In this document: positions 1 to 5,301 of the stretch, piece by piece
How the letters are laid out: each line of letters opens with the position of its first letter
How positions within the stretch are numbered: the stretch's first letter is position 1
Source of the DNA: Candidatus Aminicenantota bacterium
GTDB lineage: Bacteria > Acidobacteriota > Aminicenantia > UBA2199
Length of the DNA stretch: 5,301 bases
Reading direction: 5' to 3'
NCBI GenBank assembly: GCA_026393775.1
Contig: JAPKZM010000281.1
Coordinates: forward strand, 1 to 5,301
The notes under the pieces: generated by a model
What the model saw: only the letters and a program-made list of their open reading frames with translations
Database searches by the model: none
What the model was told of the DNA's origin: nothing
Position numbers and translations under genes: made by a program

Positions 1-423
1 TCGCGCGGCGACGCGGGCGACGTTGCCGTCCACGGGAGGCTCGCCGCCGGCAAACGCGAACGCTGCGACCGCGGCGCTCGTGTACGGACCGAAGCCCGGG
101 AGCCTGGCCAGTTCCCGGGCGCTTTGCGGCCAGCCGCCGCGCTCGACGACGGCCCGGGCGGAGGCGTGCAGGAGCCTGGCCCGGCGGTAGTAGCCCAGGC
201 CCGAGAACGCGTGCACCGCATCGTCCTCGGCGGCAGCCGCGAGGACCTCCAGGGACGGGAAGCGCTCCATGAAGCGCCGGTAGGCCTCGACCACCCGGTC
301 CACCTGGGTCTGCTGCAGCATGACCTCGGAAACCCAGATGGCGTACAAGCCGCGCCGCCGGTGCCAGGGCAGGTCACGGCCATGGCGGGTGAACCACTGG
401 CCAAGCTTCCTGGCCGGGTCCAT
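1..423 (-). CDS. mutY: MutY, A/G-specific adenine DNA glycosylase (N-terminal 141 residues; cut by window edge)
   Basis: Removes adenine mispaired with guanine or 8-oxoguanine in the base-excision pathway. The visible 141 residues form the start of the HhH-GPD glycosylase fold. Residues 18-20 (LPW) and 30-41 (WVSEVMLQQTQV) match the MutY signature, with E33 at the position of the catalytic glutamate. GLGYYRRAR lies at 75-83. The helix-hairpin-helix PGFGPYTSAA is at 109-118, and VDGNVARV at 131-138 carries the catalytic aspartate D132. The rest of the glycosylase domain, the Fe-S cluster cysteines and the C-terminal 8-oxoG recognition domain would lie beyond position 1, so this is an edge truncation and not a broken gene. 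The ATG is preceded by AAAAAGGA, 13 nt upstream; an in-frame TTG eight codons earlier is less likely. It lies 40 bp behind mutL on the same strand, probably co-transcribed. GC is about 74% with 128 of 141 codons ending in G or C, clearly above mutL. The family assignment is firm. Confidence 0.95.
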   Translation of the reverse strand, partial: MDPARKLGQWFTRHGRDLPWHRRRGLYAIWVSEVMLQQTQVDRVVEAYRRFMERFPSLEVLAAAAEDDAVHAFSGLGYYRRARLLHASARAVVERGGWPQSARELARLPGFGPYTSAAVAAFAFAGGEPPVDGNVARVAAR

Positions 424-463
424 GCTTCGACCGGGATCCTTTTTCAATTTCGCCTTCCGAGGC

Positions 464-2176
464 TCAGCGACGCTTCAACTGCTTCTCGATGTCGGCTAGG
501 GTCAAGGTGATGATGATCGGTCGGCGGTGGGGGCAGAGATAGGGGTTTTCACAGGCAAAAAGGTCCTTGACCAGGACGCGTTGCTGCTCGGGCTGCAAAC
601 GCTGGTTGGCCTTGACGGCGTTGCGGCAGGCCATGGCCGCCAGCAGTCGCTCTTCAGCCGGCAAGTCGTCCCCTGGCATTTGCTGCAGCGCCGCGCGAAA
701 CGTTTCCTTGATCTCGGCCTCGGCCAGGAATTGCGGGAAAGCCTTGATCTCGATGGCCGCGCCGCTGAGCAAACGGATATCAAAACCGCTCATTTTGAAA
801 AATACCAGCTTTTCTTCATCCAGGGCCAGGTGTTCGGCCGGGGACAACTCCAGCAGCAACGGGAACAGGGCATGGGCCGAAACGACGTTCCCGGCCTGGT
901 AGCCGGCCTTTAGGCGTTCGAACAGCACCCTTTCCCGGGCATTGTGCTGGTCGATGATCAGCAATTCGTCGCTTTTTTCCACCACAATATAGGAATTCAG
1001 ATACTGGCCCAGCACCCGGAAACCGTCGCCTTGGGATGCTGTCGGTTCATTGAAGACAAAGCCAACGTCGCCGCTGGTCGCTCTTTCCCTATCGGGCGGG
1101 ACAAAGCCGGGCTCATGGGGAAAGGCGCCGGGCAGACCGGGTATTCCGGCCATTCCCTTCATCTGCCGCTCGGGACCGGGACGGCCCATGGCCCCTTCTA
1201 TAGCGTTTTTTATAAATTGATAGATCCGGCTGCTGTCCAAAAAGCGGATTTCCAGCTTCATGGGGTGGATATTGACGTCGATATGCCCGGGGGGAATGGT
1301 CAAATTGAGGATCCCGGCCGGGTTGCGCGACTTCTCCAGGTAAGTTTGGAAGGTATTGTTAAAAGCGGCCATAATGGTCTTTTCCTTGACCGGGCGGCCG
1401 TTGACAATGAAATATTGCCGGCCCTTGCCGCTCACTCCGGTCTGGGGGGCTGAAACAAAACCGCTTAGCAGGTAATCCCCCGCTATAAATCCGACGGCTT
1501 GCAGATCCTCCATGAATTCCTTGCCGAAAATCTGATAGATGCGTTCGCGCAGATCGGCGGCGGCCGGGTAGGAAAAAACGCTCCGCCCGTTGTGCTGCAG
1601 GAAAAAGGCGATACCCGGGCGGGCCAGGGCTGTCACTTCCAAGAAAGCCGTGATTGGACGCAATTCCCCCTGGTCGCTTTTCATGAACTTCGCGCGCACC
1701 GGGAAATCGGCGAAAAGGCGGCTTACGATGACGACGCTGCCACGCCGATAGGCGCAGGCTTCCTTATCCTGCAGCCGGCCATTGCGAAAGCGGCAATGCC
1801 AGCCCCGCCCCAGGTCATTGTCGGCGCTGAACAATTCAATTTCGGCCACCTCCAGGATGGAGGGCAGGGCTTCACCGCGAAAACCAAGGGTTTGCAATCG
1901 ATCCAAATCCTCAAGCTGGCTCAACTTGGAGGTCGTATGGCGTTGAAAAGCGATCTCGATGTCATCAACGGCAAAGCCGCTGCCGTTGTCCTCGACCCGG
2001 ATCGATTGTTTTCCGCCGGCAATAAGCTCGACCGTGATGGCGCTGGCCCCGGCGTCAATGGCGTTTTCGACCAATTCCTTGACCGCCGACAGCGGCCGTT
2101 CGATCACCTCCCCGGCGGCGATCTTGCGAAACACCTGTTCAGCTAGCAGATGGATTCTGGACACGACGACTCCCAT
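464..2176 (-). CDS. mutL: MutL, DNA mismatch repair protein with endonuclease-type C-terminal domain
   Basis: Couples mismatch recognition by MutS to strand removal in the cytoplasm. The N-terminal GHKL ATPase shows KIAAGEVIERP (18-28), KELVENAIDAGA (33-44) with catalytic E34 and Mg-binding N38, DNGSGF (63-68), RHTTSKL (79-85) and GFRGEALPSI (98-107). FIVNGRPV (256-263) and DVNIHPMKLEIRF (300-312) mark the transducer domain. A short Pro/Gly-rich linker (about 330-387) leads to the dimerisation domain from GQYLNSYIVVE (390-400). That domain has DQHNARERVLFE (409-420), ACRNAVK (516-522) and CPHRRP (548-553), the metal-binding motifs of nuclease-active MutL proteins, which E. coli MutL lacks. 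At 570 residues it is somewhat shorter than the E. coli and B. subtilis proteins (just over 600), mainly through the linker. The ATG has AGGAAG 9 nt upstream; a GTG at codon 5 (2162-2164), with GGGAG 5 nt before it, would give a more typical MutL N-terminus. Divergent from def and upstream of mutY. Confidence 0.97.
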   Translation of the reverse strand: MGVVVSRIHLLAEQVFRKIAAGEVIERPLSAVKELVENAIDAGASAITVELIAGGKQSIRVEDNGSGFAVDDIEIAFQRHTTSKLSQLEDLDRLQTLGFRGEALPSILEVAEIELFSADNDLGRGWHCRFRNGRLQDKEACAYRRGSVVIVSRLFADFPVRAKFMKSDQGELRPITAFLEVTALARPGIAFFLQHNGRSVFSYPAAADLRERIYQIFGKEFMEDLQAVGFIAGDYLLSGFVSAPQTGVSGKGRQYFIVNGRPVKEKTIMAAFNNTFQTYLEKSRNPAGILNLTIPPGHIDVNIHPMKLEIRFLDSSRIYQFIKNAIEGAMGRPGPERQMKGMAGIPGLPGAFPHEPGFVPPDRERATSGDVGFVFNEPTASQGDGFRVLGQYLNSYIVVEKSDELLIIDQHNARERVLFERLKAGYQAGNVVSAHALFPLLLELSPAEHLALDEEKLVFFKMSGFDIRLLSGAAIEIKAFPQFLAEAEIKETFRAALQQMPGDDLPAEERLLAAMACRNAVKANQRLQPEQQRVLVKDLFACENPYLCPHRRPIIITLTLADIEKQLKRR

Positions 2177-2185
2177 GAAGATCGG

Positions 2186-2191
2186 CTTCCT
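2186..2191 (-). promoter_or_regulatory. Ribosome binding site of mutL
   Basis: AGGAAG on the minus strand lies 9 nt before the ATG at 2176-2174, which supports that start over the in-frame GTG four codons downstream. The GTG has its own possible site, GGGAG, inside the first codons (ATGGGAG...), so both starts may be used. Confidence 0.6.
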
Positions 2192-2207
2192 GACCGATAA
2201 TTTGGAA

Positions 2208-2236
2208 TCTATACCATATTAATGATTAATTTGCAA
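2208..2236 (-). promoter_or_regulatory. Likely sigma-70 type promoter of mutL(-mutY)
   Basis: Read on the minus strand, TTGCAA (2236-2231) and TATAGA (2213-2208) are separated by exactly 17 bp; each matches the -35 or -10 consensus at four of six positions. The surrounding sequence is AT-rich, unlike the flanking genes. The predicted start near 2201 would leave a leader of about 25 nt containing the AGGAAG ribosome binding site. It is a prediction from motif and spacing only. Confidence 0.5.
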
Positions 2237-2266
2237 TTTTGGGCTTTTATCCCCCAGCCTACGGCA

Positions 2267-2285
2267 CCCCCCTTAAGAAGGGGGG
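2267..2285. repeat. Hairpin CCCCCCTT-AAG-AAGGGGGG (left end of the element)
   Basis: Two 8-bp arms, 2267-2274 and 2278-2285, pair perfectly around a 3-nt loop. The hairpin is not followed by a T-run, and both neighbouring genes are transcribed away from it, so it is not a terminator of either. Confidence 0.85.
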
Positions 2286-2344
2286 GTAAAACTGAGAATT
2301 AGCTGTTAAAAAGAACTGCAAAATGTATCACTTGATTTTATATT

Positions 2345-2366
2345 TCCCCCCTTGCGCAAGGGGGGA
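2345..2366. repeat. 22-bp perfect palindrome (right end of the element)
   Basis: The core CCCCCCTTGCGCAAGGGGGG (2346-2365) is perfectly self-complementary and is extended by one T-A pair on the outside. It shares its CCCCCCTT and AAGGGGGG arms with the hairpin at 2267-2285. A further GGGGGGAT copy follows at 2371-2378. Confidence 0.88.
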
Positions 2367-2404
2367 TGCAGGGGGGATCACAAGATTGATGTATCAGTGA
2401 AAGA

Positions 2405-2433
2405 TTGACACGTTAAAGCCGGGAAAATATAAT
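2405..2433 (+). promoter_or_regulatory. Perfect-consensus sigma-70 promoter of the def-fmt-rsmB operon
   Basis: TTGACA (2405-2410) and TATAAT (2428-2433) match the -35 and -10 consensus at all twelve positions, with the optimal 17-bp spacing. With the usual 6-bp gap after the -10 box, transcription is predicted to start at G2440, the first base of the def GTG codon. The message would then have no 5' leader. Confidence 0.85.
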
Positions 2434-2439
2434 AGCCGC

Positions 2440-2958
2440 GTGGATGAAGCCGCTTTGAAAATCCTGAAATACGGCGACGTCGCGCTCAAAGTGAAGGCCC
2501 GGGCCGTCACCTGCATCGATCAGCGCATCGCCGAACTGGCCAAGGCCATGGTGCAGACCATGCACCAGGCCCCGGGCATCGGCTTGGCCGCCCCACAGGT
2601 CGGAGAATCACTGCGCTTGATCACCGTGGATACCTCGGTCGGGGAAATTCCCGAAGAACTGCTGGTGCTCATCAACCCGGAGATCACCGCCGCCGAGGGT
2701 TTTGAAATCTGCGAGGAAGGCTGTCTCTCGGTTCCCGGCTATTCCTTGTCCGTCAAGCGCAGCGCCAAGGTCTTTCTCCAGGCCATTCTCCTGGACGGCC
2801 GGGAATTGCGCCTGGAACTCGATGGCTTGAAAGCCCGGGTGCTGCAGCATGAGATCGACCACCTGGACGGCATCCTGATCGTGGACCGCATATCCAGCCT
2901 GAAACGCACCCTGATCAGAAAAGAGATCAGCCAGAAGAGAAAAAGTGGCCAATGGTGA
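2440..2958 (+). CDS. def: Peptide deformylase
   Basis: Metal-dependent hydrolase that removes the formyl group from the N-terminal formylmethionine of new proteins at the ribosome exit. All three family motifs are intact in the 172 residues: GIGLAAPQVG (46-55), EGCLSVPG (93-100) with metal ligand C95, and QHEIDHLDG (136-144) with ligands H137 and H141 and catalytic E138. The length is normal for the family, with a lysine/arginine-rich tail (155-169). The chosen start is GTG, the first possible start after an in-frame stop at 2398-2400. An in-frame TTG at 2455-2457 would give the family-like N-terminus MKILKYGD. There is no Shine-Dalgarno sequence before the GTG, and the predicted transcription start coincides with it, so leaderless initiation is likely. 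It heads the def-fmt-rsmB cluster and pairs functionally with fmt, which adds the formyl group that Def removes. Confidence 0.96.
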   Translation: MDEAALKILKYGDVALKVKARAVTCIDQRIAELAKAMVQTMHQAPGIGLAAPQVGESLRLITVDTSVGEIPEELLVLINPEITAAEGFEICEEGCLSVPGYSLSVKRSAKVFLQAILLDGRELRLELDGLKARVLQHEIDHLDGILIVDRISSLKRTLIRKEISQKRKSGQW

Positions 2959-3877
2959 CATTGTTTTTTACGGTACCGCGGCCATCGGCCTGCCGATACT
3001 CCATGTACTGCACCAGCATCACCACCTGTCATTGATCGTTACCCAGCCCGACGCCCGCGGCGGCCGCAACCGGCAAGTGCTCACCTCACCGGTCAAGCGC
3101 TTCGCCCTGGAAAATAATATCCCCATGATCCAACCCATTTCCCTGCGTGAAACGGGAATTTCCATGGCCATCGGCAGCGGCCGGCCGCTCGTTGCCGTGG
3201 CCGTGGCCTACGGTCAGTTCATTCCCCGGGCATGGCACACCCTGCCGCGCTTCAAGACCGTCAACGTCCATTTTTCCCTGCTGCCGGCCTACCGCGGGGC
3301 CGCCCCGGTGCAGCGGGCGATCGAGAACGGCGAAGAGCGCAGCGGCATTACCATCTTTGAAATCAGCGGCCGCATGGATGCCGGCGACATCTGGGGGCAA
3401 AAAGAGGTCATGATTCTGCCCGTTGACACCTGCGCCTCGTACCAGCAGCGCCTGGGCGAACTCGCCGCCCCTTTCCTGCTGGATACTTTGGAGCAACTAT
3501 TTGCCGGCAGGATCGAGAAACGGCCACAAGATGATTCCTCAGCCACCCTGGCCCCGCCAGTGAAAAAAAATGAGGGCTTGGCCGACTGGAACTTGCCGGC
3601 GCGGCGGCTTGCCGACAAGTTGCGGGCTTTCACTCCCTGGCCGGGATTATTCTTCCGCGACGGAAGCAGACTGATCAAGATCATCCATGCCAACGCCGGC
3701 AGCAGGATTCACCAGGCCCAAGTTGGTGATATTCTGTCCCTGGACAACCGGGTTCTTCAAGTCGCCTGCAACCAAGGCTCAGTACTGGAAATCACCGCCA
3801 TCCAGCCCGAGGGTAAAAAAGAGATGAGCCCCTGGCAATATTCACTGGGCAATCGCTTCCCCGCGCGACTGGCATGA
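2945..3877 (+). CDS. fmt: Methionyl-tRNA formyltransferase
   Basis: Transfers a formyl group from 10-formyltetrahydrofolate to the initiator methionyl-tRNA. The 310-residue protein has the usual length and two-domain layout. The N-terminal formyltransferase fold opens with IVFYGT (6-11), then VTQPD (32-36) and SPVK (48-51). VAYGQFIP (87-94) leads to the active-site segment VNVHFSLLPAYRGAAP (106-121), with N107 and H109, and to MDAGDI (144-149) with catalytic D145. The C-terminal tRNA-binding domain starts around KKNEGLADW (207-215) and includes FTPWPG (229-234). The GTG start at 2945 is the first start codon after an in-frame stop at 2912-2914 and lies 14 bp inside the end of def. A purine-rich AGAAGAGA just upstream is at best a weak ribosome binding site, so translation is probably coupled to def. 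Oddity: the opening motif reads GTAAIGLP where GTPEFAVP is usual; catalytic residues are unaffected. Confidence 0.96.
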   Translation: MANGDIVFYGTAAIGLPILHVLHQHHHLSLIVTQPDARGGRNRQVLTSPVKRFALENNIPMIQPISLRETGISMAIGSGRPLVAVAVAYGQFIPRAWHTLPRFKTVNVHFSLLPAYRGAAPVQRAIENGEERSGITIFEISGRMDAGDIWGQKEVMILPVDTCASYQQRLGELAAPFLLDTLEQLFAGRIEKRPQDDSSATLAPPVKKNEGLADWNLPARRLADKLRAFTPWPGLFFRDGSRLIKIIHANAGSRIHQAQVGDILSLDNRVLQVACNQGSVLEITAIQPEGKKEMSPWQYSLGNRFPARLA

Positions 3878-5166
3878 ACTTTCTCGAGCCGGCGGCCCGC
3901 GTCCTGCAGGACTATTACCAGGACCGGCAAACCAACCTGCGCCTGCTGCTGACCCGTTTTTTGGATTCCTATCACGATGACGACAAAAGCGCTCTGACGA
4001 GAACGGTCTACGGCGTTGTGCGCAAGGACATCGTCCTGGAACACGTCATCGGTCTTTTCTTGAAGAACAAGCGCCAGGCTCCCGCTCCGAGCGTGTACGC
4101 CCTGCTGAAAATCGCCGTTTTCCTGCTGCTCTTCTCCGATTCCTACCCGGAGTACGCGGTGGTCAACGAAACGGTGAACGCCGCAGCGAAAAAGGAAAGA
4201 CCCTTCGTCAATGCCGTTCTGCGCGAACTCCTGCGCAACCTTCCACAAGTCAGGGACAAGCTGGCCCGGAATGCGGATCCAAGCCTGAAATACTCCATTG
4301 CCCCGGTCCTGGTGAGCGGGCTCCAGCGGATCGGCGCCGCCAGCGAAGCTGACCTGGCCTACCTGGATCGTGAGCCGGTCTTTCACTTGCGTTTTAATCC
4401 AGCCCGGATGAGCATGGACCAGGCGCGGCAAACCCTGTCCGTTGCCGGCATCCCCTGCCGCGAATTGCCGCAGCTGGACTGCTTCGAAACCGCGGCCACC
4501 GGCCAAGTGCTGGAAAAGTCGGGGCAGTTGGGTCCATTCTATGTCCAGAACGCCGGTTCCCAGGCAGTGGCCTTGCTGGCCGCGGCGACGGCGAAAAAAA
4601 CGGTCTGCGATGTGGCCGCGGCCCCGGGCGGCAAATCATTGACCCTGGCCTGCCTGCGCCCCGACGTGCAGATCTGGTCCAGCGATGTCAGCCCGCAGCG
4701 CATGCGCCTGCTCGAACAGAACCTCCGCCGGCTGCAGCTAAAGACCATTTCCCCTTTCGTGGCCGATATCTTTAGATATCCGCCCGGACACGAGGCGGCC
4801 GACCTGGTGATCCTCGATGCTCCCTGCACGGCCAGCGGCACCCTGCGCAAGAATCCCGATCTGAAAAGCAAGCTCAACCTGGAAATCATCGAAAAAAATG
4901 CCCGGCAGCAGCGGCTCATGCTGGCCAGCCTGGTTGAACGATTCCCGAATAGCCGCTGGTTGTACGCCGTTTGCTCATTCACACCTGAAGAGAGCGAGGG
5001 GGTCACGGCAAAGATCGCCGTTGCCCGCGGCCTGCGTCCGGCCGCGATCGCGCCCGTGCTGGAGAAGTACGGGTTTCGGCTGAAAGAGGCTGCATACGGG
5101 TGTTATTTATTGCCTTCGGACCTGAACAATGACCTGTTTTACATATCTTTGCTGGAACGGAAGTGA
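3874..5166 (+). CDS. rsmB: 16S rRNA (cytosine-5-)-methyltransferase RsmB (Sun/Fmu family)
   Basis: Methylates a cytosine of 16S rRNA (C967 in E. coli numbering) with S-adenosylmethionine. The 430 residues are typical for the family. An N-terminal NusB-like RNA-binding domain (about 1-125) shows LTRTVYGVVRKD (41-52), YAVVNETV (94-101) and FVNAVLRELLR (111-121). The methyltransferase domain follows: QNAGSQAVA (225-233), SAM-binding loop DVAAAPGGKS (246-255), D271 in SSDVSP, D298, the DAPCTASGTLRKNPDL segment (315-330) with C318, and YAVCSFTPEE (364-373) with the nucleophile C367. Both catalytic cysteines are therefore present. The usual family loop is D-x-CAAPGGK; here the Cys is Ala, a harmless-looking change. 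The start ATG overlaps the fmt stop as ATGA and has no Shine-Dalgarno sequence, so translational coupling to fmt is expected. The NusB-like domain plus operon context favour RsmB over the related RsmF or RlmI-type enzymes. Confidence 0.95.
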   Translation: MNFLEPAARVLQDYYQDRQTNLRLLLTRFLDSYHDDDKSALTRTVYGVVRKDIVLEHVIGLFLKNKRQAPAPSVYALLKIAVFLLLFSDSYPEYAVVNETVNAAAKKERPFVNAVLRELLRNLPQVRDKLARNADPSLKYSIAPVLVSGLQRIGAASEADLAYLDREPVFHLRFNPARMSMDQARQTLSVAGIPCRELPQLDCFETAATGQVLEKSGQLGPFYVQNAGSQAVALLAAATAKKTVCDVAAAPGGKSLTLACLRPDVQIWSSDVSPQRMRLLEQNLRRLQLKTISPFVADIFRYPPGHEAADLVILDAPCTASGTLRKNPDLKSKLNLEIIEKNARQQRLMLASLVERFPNSRWLYAVCSFTPEESEGVTAKIAVARGLRPAAIAPVLEKYGFRLKEAAYGCYLLPSDLNNDLFYISLLERK

Positions 5167-5177
5167 TCATCCACTAC

Positions 5178-5293
5178 GTGATGCGTGAACGAAATTACAG
5201 AGTTCCGTAAAGCGTTATGAGAAAAAAAGATTACCTTCTAAATAATTCGATTTTTGGCTTTTTCGCATCATGCATAACGCATCACGCATAACG
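5178..5293. repeat. Inverted-repeat region downstream of rsmB
   Basis: Two perfect 8-bp inverted pairs occur here: GTGATGCG (5178-5185) with CGCATCAC (5278-5285), and GCGTTATG (5212-5219) with CATAACGC (5273-5280). Inside the second, GAAAAA (from 5221) can face TTTTTC near 5259-5264. The arms are far apart (53-92 nt), there is no compact GC-rich stem followed by a T-run, and no coding sequence is seen. It may be a dispersed intergenic repeat or a weak transcription end signal for the operon. Confidence 0.5.
5264..5291. repeat. Four tandem 7-bp units (CGCATCA / CGCATAA type)
   Basis: The 28 bases read CGCATCA, TGCATAA, CGCATCA, CGCATAA, alternating at the sixth position. The same unit, on the other strand, occurs at 5179-5185 (TGATGCG) and 5213-5219 (CGTTATG). 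The pattern resembles a short simple repeat that has grown by slippage; its full extent on the right may be hidden by the window edge. Confidence 0.7.
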
Positions 5294-5301
5294 AAGATAT
5301 C

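Larger units (their letters stand above)
2249..2378. mobile_element. MITE-like miniature element with mirrored C/G-run hairpin ends
   Basis: A non-coding stretch of about 130 bp has two related ends in inverted orientation. The left end (2249-2285) reads ATCCCCC, an 11-bp spacer, then CCCCCCTT-AAG-AAGGGGGG. The right end (2346-2378) reads CCCCCCTT-GCGC-AAGGGGGG, a 5-bp spacer (ATGCA), then GGGGGGAT. The reverse complement of the right end therefore follows the same plan as the left: ATCCCCC, spacer, then a C-run/G-run hairpin. The AT-rich middle (2287-2344) has no open reading frame of note. No clear target-site duplication is visible at the edges. This plan suggests a non-autonomous palindromic repeat family; whether it is repeated elsewhere in the genome cannot be seen here. 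It sits between the two divergent promoters, upstream of both. Confidence 0.55.

Noticed and set aside
1..423. mutY as a truncated pseudogene
   Set aside because: The reading frame is open to the window edge with both catalytic residues present; the missing part simply lies outside the window.
424..463. Cloning chimera at the GGATCC site (434-439) between mutL and mutY
   Set aside because: The composition shift makes a misjoin possible, but one hexamer site is weak evidence, and a mutL-mutY pairing with a plausible ribosome binding site makes biological sense; kept only as an alternative in the composition finding.
124..2222. Long plus-strand open frames opposite mutY and mutL (for example 1499-2146 and 944-1453)
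   Set aside because: They lie antisense to genes with clear family motifs; their translations show no recognisable domain and are explained by the GC-rich codon pattern of the opposite strand.
2267..2366. C/G-run hairpins read as rho-independent terminators
   Set aside because: Neither is followed by a T-run, and mutL and def are both transcribed away from this region, so there is no transcript to end here.
2346..2378. G-quadruplex in the G6-ATGCA-G6 stretch
   Set aside because: Only two adjacent G-runs occur on this strand; an intramolecular quadruplex needs four tracts with loops, and the hairpin explains one of the runs better.
2379..2439. Riboswitch or structured leader before def
   Set aside because: The predicted transcription start coincides with the def start codon, leaving no room for a leader.
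2608..5006. Minus-strand and alternative-frame open frames inside def, fmt and rsmB (for example 3757-4506)
   Set aside because: The overlapping plus-strand genes contain intact catalytic motifs along their length; the shadows show none and lack independent start signals.
5178..5293. CRISPR-like array
   Set aside because: The units are only 7 bp, directly tandem, without regular spacers, and no cas gene is present.

Overview
The window is an ordinary bacterial housekeeping segment of five protein genes in two divergent groups. The leftward group (minus strand) is mutL followed by mutY, which runs off the left edge: DNA mismatch repair and repair of oxidised-guanine mispairs. The rightward group (plus strand) is def-fmt-rsmB: peptide deformylase, methionyl-tRNA formyltransferase and a 16S rRNA cytosine-5 methyltransferase, the familiar bacterial cluster for N-formylmethionine handling and ribosome maturation. 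All five are recognised from family motifs that can be read in the translations.

Layout: mutY (1-423, partial), a 40-bp gap, mutL (464-2176), a 263-bp divergent intergenic region (2177-2439), def (2440-2958), fmt (overlaps def by 14 bp), rsmB (overlaps fmt by 4 bp, ATGA) to 5166, then 135 bp of non-coding sequence to the right edge. The intergenic region holds a promoter for each direction and, between them, a roughly 130-bp miniature element whose two ends are mirrored C/G-run hairpins. The def promoter is a perfect TTGACA-17 bp-TATAAT, and its predicted start point falls exactly on the GTG start codon of def, so the operon message is probably leaderless. The tail after rsmB holds short 7-bp repeats and inverted repeats but no clear intrinsic terminator.

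Organism: a bacterium of moderately high GC (about 57-60% in sampled parts of mutL). Its MutL is of the endonuclease type, unlike the E. coli protein. I cannot assign a phylum; the C/G-run palindromes would fit several environmental lineages. mutY is markedly richer in GC (about 74%, about 91% at third codon positions) than mutL, a sharp change at the mutL/mutY junction.

I found no undescribed multi-gene system. The points most worth a second look are the apparently leaderless consensus promoter of def, the MITE-like element, the composition break at mutY, the degenerate motifs in the MutL C-terminal domain, and the heptamer repeats after rsmB.
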